Below, one piece after another: positions 44,370-55,755 of a stretch of DNA of 64,000 bases. The DNA comes from Xiphydria camelus (taxonomy: Eukaryota > Arthropoda > Insecta > Hymenoptera > Xiphydriidae). The stretch spans positions 22,010,909 to 22,074,908 of the forward strand of contig OY783199.1 of the NCBI GenBank assembly GCA_963678675.1, given 5' to 3'. The notes under the pieces are model-generated. The model made no database searches and was not told the DNA's origin. It was given only the letters and a program-made list of their open reading frames with translations. Made by a program: the position numbers and the translations under genes. Position 1 is the first letter of the stretch, and each line of letters opens with the position of its first letter.

Positions 44370-45945
44370 ACGAGTATTACTACTCTCTGTTCCTGGGTGG
44401 TAACAACGCCTACAATAGAGAGGTTCGGTAATTTTTTTTTTTTAATGAAAATCGATAGAGTTTGGGTCCCAAAAATGTTAACCGAAGTTGTAGCGCAAAA
44501 TATTAAGAGTTATAATCGTGCTATAAATATTTAAAAATCATGAATTGACGCGAGGCTAGAAAACGGGACCTCGACACGAGGCTACGTTGCGTGACGTCAG
44601 TCGCCAGACACCCCCGCCACAACGTCCAAACTATGCTCGCAACGAGTAGATTTACCGTAGAAAACGCAACAGCCATCAGTACGTATTAAGTAGTAGTGGC
44701 TTCAGCGCGGGTTTTAACGTCCACACGTCCAAAAATCACATACACTTCGTTATTGCTGTCTCGGAACTAACTATTTCTTATTTAGTAGACGCTGCAAAGC
44801 CCGTTTAGAAGGGACAGAGTGACCAGAAATCACTCTGTATCAAGCTACACACCACATGCTCATCTGGGCCGCTAGGCCTGCCAGGTTTTTTCCGGTTGTA
44901 AAGTATTAAAAACTTTTTAGCAAGGGTAGAGTTATAAATCTGTATCCTCTTACCTTTCCTTTGCGATAATAAATCATATTCTTAAACTTAGGATTATAAA
45001 TATCTAACATCGAGCAGTTTTTGCTTATTTCAATACTCTCACTCAAGAAGTAATCGATTAAATTAATGTAGAAGTTTTCTTATCTATTATGTATATATAA
45101 TTTGCTTTTGGGGAACATAACAATGGTCCAATATTTGTTGCTACGGATTAAGGAAAACCCCCAAAAGAAGACCTCAATCAGACAGTAATCGTCCCCCAAG
45201 TAATCGTTATCATTCAATTTTAAATCTATGCTGATACATACATAGTTTATAGATACAAATTACTTTTATATTCTAATAAGATTACATAAAAATTGATAGC
45301 ATCATGATAAAATTTATAAAAAATTAATATTCAACAGTAATCTTCATCATATGATACGTTACGCAAATCTTTAATACGTGCACTCTTCGTCGAAGTTTGT
45401 TTACTTCAGAATCTTTTGAGGAATTTACGTCAATCTTATTGTTTTTATCAACTTCATCTGTCTCAACAATAAGCCTTTCCTCAAATAGAAGCTTAGCCCT
45501 TTTCCCTTCTGACCATCGCTGATTCACCCCCGGAACATTTGCTGATCCAAGAGAGCCAGATAGTTAAATCACGTTCGCGCTATATATGCCTGCACTGCTC
45601 CCCGGGAGAAGGCGGAGCTTGTGTCTGGCAAGTGACGTCAAACCAATAAGAAAACGTTCTCGTCCCTAACGTTATCGCCGGAGTTACAATGTGCAATTTG
45701 AAGTAGTAAATTTTATTTTATTTTAAAATTCTTTCACGTACATGGTTACTTACACATGCATAATAGTTTCCATAGAGAAATAACATAAAATATTTTTGGT
45801 CCGAACCTCCCTATTACGTATTAATTTAACGATACTTCGCAATTACACATAGTTTGCTTTACTTGGACATATTCTTACTTCCTAATACTGGGAAACGTCA
45901 ACAAATTAATAAATAAACCCAGGAATCGAGAGTAGTAATATTTCA
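44370..45945. mobile_element. Possible inverted-arm element with ORF remnant
   Basis: ATTACTACTCTCTGTTCCTG at 44378 pairs with CAGGAATCGAGAGTAGTAAT at 45919. Further inverted matches in order are AGAGAGGTTCGG with CCGAACCTCCC, and TGACGTCAGTCGCCAGACAC with GTGTCTGGCAAGTGACGTCA. The arms are degenerate, which suggests an old transposon. A minus-strand ORF remnant lies inside (45324-45580), preceded by CATATATAGCGCG, a TATA-like box. Confidence 0.45.
45324..45580 (-). CDS. Unrecognised ORF inside the inverted-arm element
   Basis: From just after an in-frame stop near 45570 the frame reads SGSLGSANVPGVNQRWSEGK, then KLLFEERLIVETDEVDKNNK, SSKDSEVNKLRRRVHVLKI and a stop at 45324-45326. The composition is protein-like: hydrophilic, with a short basic coiled-coil segment. 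It could be the middle exon of a THAP- or BED-type transposon protein, but no zinc motif is present and I do not recognise it. Codon composition and the TATA-like box about 60 bases upstream favour former coding use. Confidence 0.3.
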
Positions 45946-48032
45946 TAAATTTTTTCTCGATTTCTGATGATTTTTCAGCTTATCAAATAGACAATTTTTC
46001 TTTCTTTTTTCTCTATTAGATGCAAAATCCATTTATTCTTAGTAAACGTTGAATTCCGGCATTTTGATGGGTCAATTCCGCACGACCCCCATATATCGGC
46101 CTATTAAAGTGCCAGAGTTTCGCGTTCATAGGATTTTGTTCAGTCGCGAGTTTCCTCAGTTTTCCAACATGCCGGCCCATTATTATACAGTATTGTTGTA
46201 CAGTTTCGGTCGTAGCCACCATATGTACAGCGACTAATTAGTGACCCCAGTGACCCGGTGTCGCCGATCACAAGCATCGACAGTCTGACCACCCACTGTG
46301 CAGCTTGCGGAAGGTCTTTCACGAGCGAGGCCGAATTATCGTTACGACCCAAGGACAACGACGTAACTTTGGACGTAATTCACGCAACGAAGCTATTAAC
46401 AATTTGCGTCCTCGAGCGCGATGCAGGTGATAAGGCTTGCGTTAGCATGGGTGACTCTTGAACTTCGTCAGGAGTTTGCGCCCATGAGAATCACCTTACG
46501 CCGGTTTACCACCGAGAGATTCACGACCCTTATGCGCCTGGGTTGCCATTCCATCATCGCGAAGAGAGGGAATGATCGTCAGTGTCCCCCCCCCCTCTCC
46601 ATCCCCCTCTGTCTCTCTTTTCTTGCCTTTTTTTTTGATGATTTAGGTACTTACATTTTCATTCAATATTTTAATCCTCTTCAGAGACAAATTGTCTGAA
46701 TAATGAAACAGTTTCTTAGCAACTTTCTCACTTACAATTGAAGCATTTATTTGAAAAACAACACATGTCCATTTTTGCTGAAATTCGACTACACAAAATT
46801 TAGGTATAAACACAGGTTCCTGTACACGTCTAGACAACTCTATATATTTCTATAAAACTGATTTTATGTTACATATTCTTTATACAAAAATATTTACCAA
46901 AACAAAAAACTTCAACAGGGATAAGGTTTTCCTTAGTTTTCTCAAAACTTCACTTTTGGACATGTGTTGTTTTTCAAATAAATGCTTTAATTAGTTTAAA
47001 GTCGCTGAAACTGTTGAATACAATGTGTTTAGTACTGAGTATGAAATTTCAGTAGTTTTTGGTACCCATTTTCGGTGAATCTACTTCTTCTACTCCGAAA
47101 GGATACTTCTCGCGTAGAGTACCGATGCAATTATTTTTACGGAAAAATTACAGTCCTATTTAGCGGTATCATCTTCGATTTGTATCAATCAAATTTCCTC
47201 TCGCAACTAAAAAGAAAATTGCTACAAAGTGAAATAGAAAATTGTACTAAAAGCGGGAGATTGTTATGAAGGAGGAATCCCTTTGGAGTAACGAAACTTT
47301 TCCGTGGGTACGGTCAAACATTCTCGTTGCAGTTGGGGTTTGTATTTTCTGGTATCGAATGAGCTGAAAAGTAATTTATGAGCATTATTGGTGCACTCAT
47401 CCGTGATGTGAAAGCCGAATCACACGATAAAAGCTTGCCCGTCTCCGCACGAGGTCATTTATCACCGAGTAGTTATAATTAACGATGCGACGTTTAGTTA
47501 ATACTAGTAATGCACCATCATTCCCCCGCGCAGCGTGACCAACCAAGTCGTTTCTCTTTCTTCTTAGGTAGGAGGCGGCACGCTGCGCACGGCGGCAAGC
47601 GAGAGGATGCCCACTTGGTTTCGCATTCCCGCTGAAGTATCGCGGGCATTTGTCTAGAGCCGCCCTTACGAGAAATGCAGGACCGCTTCGAGGCCACTTC
47701 GTGTGTCAAGTGCCCTCAAACAAATGGCACACCGTAAACAAAGCTCGTAAGCTCGATGAGCTTAGATCTCCCTCTCCGTATTCTCACTCGAGGCTCAATG
47801 ACTGACAATGAAACTGTGTTTCCTCGTAAGTCTTCTCCTTCCACCTTCTCTTCCTCCCGCATTCCCCTTTTCTATTGTACAAAATATCGTACGTTTGAGT
47901 CCAAACCAGAAATAGATTTCACTTGATTTTCATTTCATTAATACATAACGGTATTCCTGAATTGGACTCACAAATATAGGGTATATTATCTGCCTTTTAA
48001 AACATTTGAATCAGCTATATAAGCTTGTTTAA
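45946..48032. other. No supported gene; one inverted repeat
   Basis: 46739-46990 carries inverted arms (next entry). The ORF at 46258-46461 begins with an isolated CxxC and no recognisable domain. AT-rich otherwise. Confidence 0.35.
46739..46990. repeat. Inverted repeat, 36-bp arms
   Basis: AAGCATTTATTTGAAAAACA then ACACATGTCCA (46741) pairs with TGGACATGTGT then TGTTTTTCAAATAAATGCTT (46956-46986) almost perfectly. The spacer is about 180 bases. Could be a small TIR element; no target duplication visible. Confidence 0.7.
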
Positions 48033-48290
48033 CACGTTCGCGACGGGGCGGGGCCTGAATTTAGTGTCTCCACTGTGGGGCGGCGTTATTTTTGGTACTT
48101 TCTTCCACCTGGCAGCGATGATTCGAAATTAATCATATACCACTTGTTTAACCATTGTCTATCTTTTGTGCACATAAAATAATGGAAATAAAAATACACA
48201 TTGTTGTTTCTGTCAGAACTACACTGCCTAATCCCGTCCCATGGGACAGACAAGAATATGACACCGGTGGTACACCCTGTCGCGAACGTG
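48033..48290. mobile_element. piggyBac-like MITE (TTAA duplication)
   Basis: TTAA at 48029-48032 and 48291-48294 flank ends CACGTTCGCGACGGGG and complement CACGTTCGCGACAGGG. Exact TTAA duplication with short TIR defines piggyBac-type insertion. At 258 bp it has no coding capacity. Confidence 0.75.
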
Positions 48291-48343
48291 TTAAACTACC
48301 GGCTAGTAGATACGACGCATATTGAGTCAACCTTGTCAAATCA

Positions 48344-48692
48344 TCTACCGCATGTCCCATTCTGTATTGGCCAGTTTGAAATTACCTTCGGGCAGGCTTA
48401 GTCGGTATTCGAGTCATTTAATACCGGTAGAAGTCGAGTCGGTAGTTAGAGTTGGTGTCAATTCGGGAGTTCGAAGTGTCTAACCTCGAAATTATGAATT
48501 TGTGAATAATGGAAATTACTCACAATTAATCACAAATTCACAATTTCGAGGTTACACGCTTCGATCACCCGAATTGACACCTACTCTAACTACCGACTCG
48601 ACTTCTACCAGTATTAAATGACTCGAGTACCGACCAAGCCTGCCCGAAGGTAATTTCAAACTGGCCAATACAGAGTGAGACACACGGTATAG
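48344..48692. mobile_element. Foldback element, TATACYGCATGTCC family, copy 2
   Basis: Almost entirely palindromic: CTACCGCATGTCCCATTCTG at the left, matched at the right by TACAGAGTGAGACACACGG and GTATAG, meeting near 48524. It shares GTCAATTCGGGAGWTCGAAG, TAACCTCRAAAT and the end sequences with 28109-28977. It is less than half the length of that copy. Confidence 0.75.
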
Positions 48693-48976
48693 TATTTGTT
48701 TCATACATATATTTATTTATATCAGATCAGAAATTTCTACAAAAAAAATCCTATTCCATTATTGAAATCAAATGCATATAATGATATAACGAATTATGGC
48801 GTGAAATCATTCTACTGGATATTCAGTGGTCAGACTGACCAAACGTGCACCGTTACTACTGGCGACGAGCACACTTCTCGCTAGTTTTATTTCGCATATC
48901 TTATTTTCTATCGCAGACAAATTTAAACTTTTTTCCGTTAGGATGATAACGATAATGAAGTTCATATTTCTCAGAT

Positions 48977-49510
48977 TTAACCCTTAACTGGTCCGGTGCA
49001 ATTTTTGTTGGCACTAGCGTTCAGGGGGCGGCGTACAGTGGGCTAGATCTGGAAAAATGTGGACAAAAATATAATGGGTCATTCTTTACATTTAAAATTT
49101 TGCAGACAGCTATTATTTACATCCCTATGACGAATCCGTTTCCGCATTTTTTAAAAAACAAAATGGCGGTCCAATATATCCAATATATGGCAAACCCTCT
49201 TGTAAAAAATTATCAATTTTGTCCGAAAATGAGGAGTATGGGTTTTTCTGGGTCATTGATCATAAATCCGTTTTCATATGTTTCAAAATCAAAATAGCAG
49301 ATCCAATATGGTAGACCCTTTCGTGAAAAACGTATCAGATTTTTTAAAAACTGCAGATTGTGGGTTTTCTTGGGTTGAGAATTTCGAATTCGTTTTCGTA
49401 TGTTTTAAAAACAAAATGGCGAATCCAATATGGCGGAACTCCTTTAAAAAATTTAAGTTTTTCCCAAAACTGAGAATGTTGAGGTTTTTTGGGAAACTTG
49501 TCATCGCATT
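48977..49510. repeat. Tandem AATGGCGGATCCAATATGGC array
   Basis: Three diverged units of about 125 bp, at about 49125, 49251 and 49376, each contain an AATCCGTTTTCATATGTTT-like stretch followed by AAAATGGCGAATCCAATATG. They resemble the units inside 43408-44292 but are not inverted. TTAACCCTTAACTGGTCCGG at 48977 looks like a piggyBac-type end; no right partner was found. Confidence 0.65.
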
Positions 49511-50000
49511 TCGATTCACAAGTTGCATATTTAGTTTAATTAGTGTTCATTTTTTGGATAACTATGAAGAACCATTTAATCGCATACCTCTAGAATACAC
49601 TAAATGCGAACCATATACTTACTGTTTATAAGTGAAGAACTGCCAACTTCGTTGTAGCCTCTCAACTTCATACTGCAACGTTTCTCCTTGCAGCGCGCAT
49701 TTATGCATTACTAGTGGAAAGCTATATCGAAGACAATTTCCTGACGCATTCTTCATTTTTTCTCTCTTCCAGCCATGATAAAGAAATCCTTTGAAGGATG
49801 CACGGCACGTCGTATTTCCTCATAACGAAAGACTGCCTTCGAGTGAGTAACGACGAAGGTGTAGATGCATACTGAACGACACGATGGCGAAACGTAAGTA
49901 GGCAATATGAGAATGCAGTTCACGATTTAATGGCGACGGAAGCCTTTGACATCGACAATCATTTCTACGCTACCGCACTTCAATCACCGTCCCAATTGGA
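49511..50000. other. No recognisable feature
   Basis: ATGGCGAAAC followed by GTAAGT at 49884 has the form of a tiny first coding exon and donor, but this can occur by chance and nothing downstream supports it. Confidence 0.3.
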
Positions 50001-50633
50001 ATGTATATTGTTATGAAGTTTCTTCGCTTGGAATCCACCTTGCACAAAATTCTGACAGAACTGATCGACTGCTGCATTGAGTGCACGCGGAAATGCAAAG
50101 GAGAACACGCAGATAGAGGTAAAAAAATAAGGTGGTTTTTCTCTCATTTCGAAATAGTTTGTCTAATTTCTTTTCCAAAATATGGAATTGGTACCTCTTT
50201 ACAATTATTTACCATATCCAATTCATATTTACATTTATCTTTTCGGTGGATAAATCAGAAAAAATCACATAAAACATTACAATTTACTAATTTCGAAGGG
50301 AGAATTATTCTTCAACGCAGTAAGAATATCCGAAAACTCTTATGTGTAAATAACTTCTTTTTTTATAGTGATCACAGTAAAATCTACTGTACGAATTCGT
50401 CCATGTTACTCGTTCATAATTTCCAATTGTTTAATAAATTCAGTACCTACCTACTTTTCAGCATCACAAATAAAGAAGAGAAAAACTGGAGATACGCGTT
50501 GCATAGCCAGAATTTCTTAGCAGATCAAGTTATTTGCACTGAAGGCATGAAATTTGAAGGAGCGAGCACGCGAAATTTACAAATTTTCAAATTTCTCGAC
50601 TCACGCAGCCGCATTTTCAAATCGCCTAGATGA
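50001..50633 (+). CDS. Doubtful 210-codon ORF, unassigned
   Basis: Longest open frame in the window. The first 40 codons (MYIVMKFLRLESTLHKILTE, then LIDCCIECTRKCKGEHADRG) have a protein-like profile with four Cys, and end at AGAGGTAAAA, which could be a donor. The remaining 170 codons are AT-rich, Phe/Ser/Asn-rich and look like read-through. No domain is recognised. If real, only the first part is likely to be an exon; chance is a serious alternative in AT-rich DNA. Confidence 0.15.
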   Translation: MYIVMKFLRLESTLHKILTELIDCCIECTRKCKGEHADRGKKIRWFFSHFEIVCLISFPKYGIGTSLQLFTISNSYLHLSFRWINQKKSHKTLQFTNFEGRIILQRSKNIRKLLCVNNFFFYSDHSKIYCTNSSMLLVHNFQLFNKFSTYLLFSITNKEEKNWRYALHSQNFLADQVICTEGMKFEGASTRNLQIFKFLDSRSRIFKSPR

Positions 50634-52269
50634 TATCCCGCGGATTTCCTCTTCGAAATCTGGCACGGCAATCCCCCCCCCCCTCCCCCTCCTCTCCCTT
50701 AGCCGCCTCAGGGAGAAGGGTGGCATCTGCGATTCACGTTCCCCGAAGTGAAATCTTCGATCGACGGGATCGACAAGTGGGACGCGCGGGGATGTCGGAT
50801 TCCCCGATATACAATTTCACCTTGTCGATTCCAGAGATAGGTACATACGTACGTCCATCATTTTTTCCATCTCTCGCGCGAACGCGCCTCGACTTGGCGC
50901 GCGCAAATAAAAATGTATTTGCCAAATCGATGTTACATGGATAACGGAGCAGTTGACGCAACCGCGACGGAGTGTCGAACGATCGACTGCCGGATAACGT
51001 CGCCCCTTCTGTACAGCTACGATGATACACGTTCCCCCCCTACGCGATGGGTGGGCCCTGGTACGTATACAGACCGTCCCAGAAAATACACGCCAGAGCG
51101 TACCTGGGTTGCATATCGGTAGGCGCTATCGTATCCAAGATGGTTCAAACAAAAAAACCGGGGCTTTCAATGCAACCCTCTAAAGGTAATGAGATAATAA
51201 TGATTGAAGTTTTTTTCTTGGGGAGTAAATGTAGCCTCATACGGTATGTATGTACTCCTAAATTTTAACAACGGCCGAATCCTCATCGTCTGTAATTAAT
51301 CTCAATAACCAGGAAGCGACGAGGAATTTGAAATGAGCCAAGTGCCTTTTCGACCCCGTGGCGAAATACAAAGCGGAAGAGGGAAAGAGACAGCGAAGCG
51401 CAGATCGTAAATCGAAGCTCCGGCGTTATTGCGAGACCCACGAAAGGGTAGAGTCGCCGCGACTCGCTCGTTTTCACCTACCGGCGGCCCCGAAGCAGCA
51501 ACGACAACGGTGTCGTCAACGAAGACCATGAAGCCGACGACTCTTCACGGGTGTTAGCCGCCGTTGCTTTCACTCCCTCCTCCCACCCTCCCTTTCTCCG
51601 CTCGCTCTGTTATACAAATAATTTTCTACAATATAAATTCCGCGCGCGCGGCAGTCGGCCTACATTCTAGAAGGTAGAAGGGGGTGGAAGGGTCGCGATC
51701 GTTCCGGTTGCTCCTCATCGAGTCAGTTGTTGTCGTCGGTCAGGATGAAGGGAAAGTTTATGCAAAGTTCCCCCTTCCCCTTGGAAACGTGGGACAAAAC
51801 GATCCGGAGATATCCGTTTCTCCCGCGGGAGTGCGACGGTCGTCTCCTGCACTTTTACTTCCGGAACAACCGTCGCCCTCCCTCGAGAACACTCGGCAAA
51901 GTCGCGAACCGCCGTGGCATTTCCTTCGCGGCGAACGTCTAACTACCATTTCCCCCGACCGCCTTCTACTCGAATTTGTAAGAATGACGAGAGCATCCCT
52001 CGCCATCTGCATTCCCTGCCGCGCTTCTCGTACACAAGGTATTCGTATACAAGCTGCTGCAAAGAACGTACGCGCGCGCGTCTCTTCAGCGAGCAGAGGT
52101 TCCTCGTTAGGAAAGTTACGGAACGGAGGATTTCCCCATCTCCGAGGAAAGGTGAAATGCCTGCAGGAGACTCGGAGCATCCGGACGGAACAGTGATGAC
52201 CCTTGAGCGCACGGCGGAGTCCCCTTCGTCAACTCGCCTCGGAAGAGGTGACCGAGAGGGGAAAAGCAG
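50634..52269. other. CpG-dense unique DNA
   Basis: ORFs of 129-170 codons overlap in four frames at 51684-52303, the mark of composition rather than coding. A poly-C tract lies at 50672-50681. 51186-51247 is a MITE fragment (separate entry). Confidence 0.35.
51186..51247 (+). mobile_element. Right end of a TACCATATGAG-family MITE
   Basis: GTAATGAGATAATAATGATTG followed by AAGTTTTTTTCTTGG, GAGTAAATGTAGCCTCATAC and GGTAT reproduces the right end of 20994-21222. No left end is present, so it is truncated. Confidence 0.65.
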
Positions 52270-52406
52270 ATATCTGAAATTCCAACACCCTGTAGATCAG
52301 TAACGAAGCTTTTACGGGCCTATGTTTATATGAACTTTTAGTCGTGAAATAAGCCAAAGAATTACCTCCTTCCGTTTGTACATGATATTTAGGGACACCC
52401 TGTATA
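52270..52406 (-). mobile_element. Transposon end fragment (CAGGGTGTCCCTAAAT)
   Basis: Read on the minus strand it begins TACAGGGTGTCCCTAAATAT, passes GGCTTATTTCACGACTAAAA, and a second CAGGGTG-type word lies at 52286-52293 in the same orientation. Such text recurs in ant genomes as far as I recall. No complete element can be drawn. Confidence 0.4.
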
Positions 52407-53964
52407 GAATGGAATGGAAGAGAAGTTTATTCGTATTTGAATGCACCGGCTTTTGAATAAGATTATCCAACTGCTCGATATAGAGCAGATATACGAAAAA
52501 AAAGAAGAAGTGTACGATTGCTGTTGAGTGACTATATGAAAACTCTTCATAATATAGCTATTCGTATTCCAGTCGCGGTAGTATTTTCGATTATATACAA
52601 TAAGCGCTGCAAAATTAGCTTCGATATAATGTGTACGGTAGATACGACGAGGATTAATTTATTTATCATCATTGCATATCACCGACGGAAAAATGGATTC
52701 TTCTCACAAGGATACTAGAAGTTATAGCAAAAATGAAATATATCCTTAAGCATCTAATTGTAAAATTATGTTACCGAGAAAGATTTAAAAATGTAGCAGG
52801 TGAATAAATAACAGAATATTTATATTATCAGATAACACAATTATATAACTATAGGGATTAAGAATTATTCTATGATAATATTATATCTTATGCTATATGG
52901 GGCATTTCAAGACATTCCAGCAATTTAAAGAATGACAGAATCCCACAAAATATCTAAAAGTCAAATTATAAGTATATCAGTATAAAAATTCTGCCAAATT
53001 ACAGGTCAATCCTCTCATAAATCGCGAAATAATCGTGTATTTAAACTTCATTTTTTAAATTAAAGACCAAGCCTTATCAGTGATACTTTTTTTTCTTCAT
53101 ACTCGATTAGTAAAAAAAAATTTGTACGAAATTACGTTATGAGACTCCCAGTCGTTTAAAAGATACAATGGTTTCTCGATTTCCACTTTCATAAAAACAC
53201 TGTACCTCTCAAACGACTGAGAGTCTTGCACAAATAAATGGGAATTTTGACGACTCGACGACGAAGATGGCGGAAGAGGTGCATGAGAGTGAGACGAAAG
53301 GGCAATCGTCTAAGGCTCGGCAATAAACCAGCCGAGGTCGAGGCATTTCGGAACGTTGGCGGACATCGGAGAACCTATCCTAGGCCGCCGTATTCCACCG
53401 ACCTGGACATAAATCTAGCTTATCGCGGAACCTATACCTATACCTAACCCCCCTCGCTATCTCTCGCGCTAGGTCCTGGGACCTGGCGATGGCCGAACTT
53501 GTTATTATTATTAGCCCCACGCGGAAACGTAGAGGAACCACCGATTCTACCCTTTGCGTATCCGCGGCTTAATCTTCCACGGATATAATTCTCCATCTTA
53601 TACAAGTAACATATCGGCGCAATTCCAGCGCAATGGTGTTTAATGAAGAACCGTCGGTGGTTGTCGCTATTTACTTATGCGAGAAAGCTATTATCTATCG
53701 AATAACTTTAGTCGAGTTATTTGTTGCACGACTTAAAATTGCGTACGATGAGGAGGTGAGAATAAGTCTTCGTTTGTGGTATCAGCATCACGATGTTGCT
53801 GGAAGCTCTACACGTGCAGTCGGGCTAAGTAGCTATTTTAAGCTATGAGAATTTGCATTTTTACAACCAATAAACGCGTATTCCTATAACCTACGTATAA
53901 ACAGGCTGTATCTGTTACGTTTATTGTAAAGAAAAATGTTCTTCAGTTGAACGTATATTTAGCA
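52407..53964. other. No recognisable feature
   Basis: AT-rich to 53.2 kb, then mixed. AGACTCCCAGTCGTTT (53140) pairs with AAACGACTGAGAGTCT (53211) as a small inverted repeat. Short ORFs only. Confidence 0.35.
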
Positions 53965-54082
53965 ATAGCAGCCCGTCCCGGCTTCGCAACCATTCCCCAA
54001 AGTTTCATCGCAATCGGATGAACGGTTTAGGAAGGCATAAGAGACATACAGACAGACCTTGAAAGTCATGGTCAAGGTCAAA

Positions 54083-54256
54083 TCCAATATGACCATTGGG
54101 TAGCCAGGGAAAAATCCTAACAGTTTTGTATTAAATATTTTTCTATATAATGATTTTCCGCTGAGATAATCCAATACGACCACTGGGTAGCCAAGGGAAA
54201 ATCCTTAAAGTTTTGTATTAAACATTTTTCTCTAAAATGTTTTCCCGTTGAGATAA
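54083..54256. repeat. 87-bp tandem duplication
   Basis: Two units each containing GACCATTGGGTAGCCA, TTTTGTATTAAA and GTTGAGATAATC/GCTGAGATAATC, at 54083 and 54170, about 85% alike. Followed by GGGACTTTTTGAACACCCTG, a common insect transposon end, so this is probably a separate element nested in the Helitron-like one. Confidence 0.75.
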
Positions 54257-54389
54257 TCGGCCGTACCGGGACTTTTTGAACACCCTGTATAAGATTTACT
54301 AACTCAGAAACCATCGCGGGCATGTGTCCAACCATTTCCCAAAATTTCATCGCAATCGGATGAACGGTTTAGGAAGGCATAAGAGACAT

Positions 54390-54390
<1 letters not shown>

Positions 54391-54418
<28 letters not shown>
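54391..54418. repeat. (CAGA)n microsatellite
   Basis: Seven CAGA units. Confidence 0.95.
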
Positions 54419-54420
<2 letters not shown>

Positions 54421-54867
54421 TTCATTTTTATATATATAGATATAAATATGAAATCGTTTATTATATAATTATATACATACATATTATACAGCACAATATC
54501 CGTATCCGTATCCGTATGGGTGTTTGTTGGAAATCGGTATAAGATTCTTCACACCACTTTAGAGAAGGACAGAGAGAGAGTAAACATTTAAGAATACTCC
54601 TCACCCACTAACATAATTTCCCCCTATTCCCTGCAGCCCCTGTAGTTAAGAGCAGTATCGGACACTTCGATGGCCCATAATTTTCACTGTTGATAATGCT
54701 GACTAGGGACTATAAAAATGACCCAATAATACAATTTGAATTTCACTTCCTCTCCCTTTTTAGTAACTCGAAGAGGATTGTCATATGACTGCAATTAAAA
54801 TATCGCGGGCATCTCTCCATTCATACATGACACTGAACTATTTCTCGTGGCTATGTGTGATAATATA

Positions 54868-55008
54868 CAGGGTCTCCATAAATGATTACAGACCACGTGA
54901 CCTACGCGCTACCCAACCAACGGTACTAGTCCGAGCTCTCAACCAATAGCATATGCGCGTAGGTCACGTGGCTTGTTACGTGGTCTGTAATCATTTATGA
55001 TGACCCTG
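54868..55008. mobile_element. Tc1/mariner-type MITE with TA duplication
   Basis: CAGGGTCTCCATAAATGATT and complement CAGGGTCATCATAAATGATT start 40-base arms containing ACAGACCACGT and CACGTGACCTACGCGC. TA flanks at 54866-54867 and 55009-55010. 141 bp, hairpin-like. Confidence 0.85.
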
Positions 55009-55539
55009 TACATGCATTCTGCCAGTGCCCTCTATATCGTCCGGCGAAACTTAGCTACATGTGAGGTATTCCATGCCAAATCGGACAACCGTGGAAATCG
55101 ACTTTTTTTAATTTGGCTGATTCTTTTATATACGAGTATATATTTTTGTACCCTTCAGCGGAGTACTAGAAAAATTATTTCAGTTTTGTTTTTTCAATCG
55201 TTTTCGAATCGAACATTTTTATGCAGTCGTAATTATCAACTGATTACATTATGATATTAATGATAGAAAAAGGTCTAGTTGAATACGAACCTAATAGAAA
55301 AATCAATATATATAATAAAAGAAAGTGTGGTAAGCCTGTGCGTTCCCGTAAAACTCTGGAACCGCTAATCATAGTCCCATGAGTGGTTATAGGATATGGT
55401 AGACCTACATCCCCTATCGATGAAGTTTTTGTTTTGGAACTGCAGGAGTTGGTTCAGAAGATGCAGGGGTTAAAATTGGTGCCGCCTACCAATGGACTTC
55501 TTCCAGCGACTATCTCAAGTGCTTTACAGTGTCATAAAA

Positions 55540-55755
55540 TTTTCAAAAATATCGCGGACTCTTTCAGAATGTCCAGGCTATTCCAAAATGTTCTAGAATG
55601 TTCTAAAATATTCTAGAATGTTCCAAAATGTTCAAGAACGTTGTAGATTGTTCTGAAATGTTCCAGAAAGTTTTAGAATGTTCCCGAATATTCTAGAAAG
55701 ATTTGAAATGTTCTAGAATGCTCCAGAACTTTCTAGAAAGTTCTAAAATGTTTTC
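55540..55755. repeat. TTCTAGAATG minisatellite, heat-shock-element-like
   Basis: About eighteen degenerate units of 10-13 bases derived from AATGTTCTAGA. Inverted NGAAN/NTTCN pentamers follow each other at 5-base spacing, for example TTCTAGAATGTTC and TATTCTAGAATGTTCC, which is the binding pattern of heat-shock factor. It lies immediately upstream of the helicase remnant in the Helitron. Binding is inference. Confidence 0.85.

Larger units (their letters stand above)
53965..54440 (-). mobile_element. Helitron-like non-autonomous element (minus strand)
   Basis: On the minus strand it starts TCTATATATATAAAAATGAA after an A, and ends GAAGCCGGGACGGGCTGCTAT before a T, i.e. a 5' TC, a 3' GC-rich hairpin-like stretch and CTAT where Helitrons have CTAG, with A-T insertion. 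Interior: (CAGA)n, and a 65-base block (TTTCATCGCAATCGGATGAA, CGGTTTAGGAAGGCATAAG) present twice (53993, 54339). An RTE-type LINE tail on the plus strand is the alternative, since those also end in such text. Confidence 0.45.

Noticed and set aside
46258..46461. ORF with CAACGRSF as a zinc finger
   Set aside because: Only one CxxC and no partner His or Cys at the right spacing.
51684..52303. ORFs of 129-170 codons
   Set aside because: Same region is open in four frames on both strands; composition effect.
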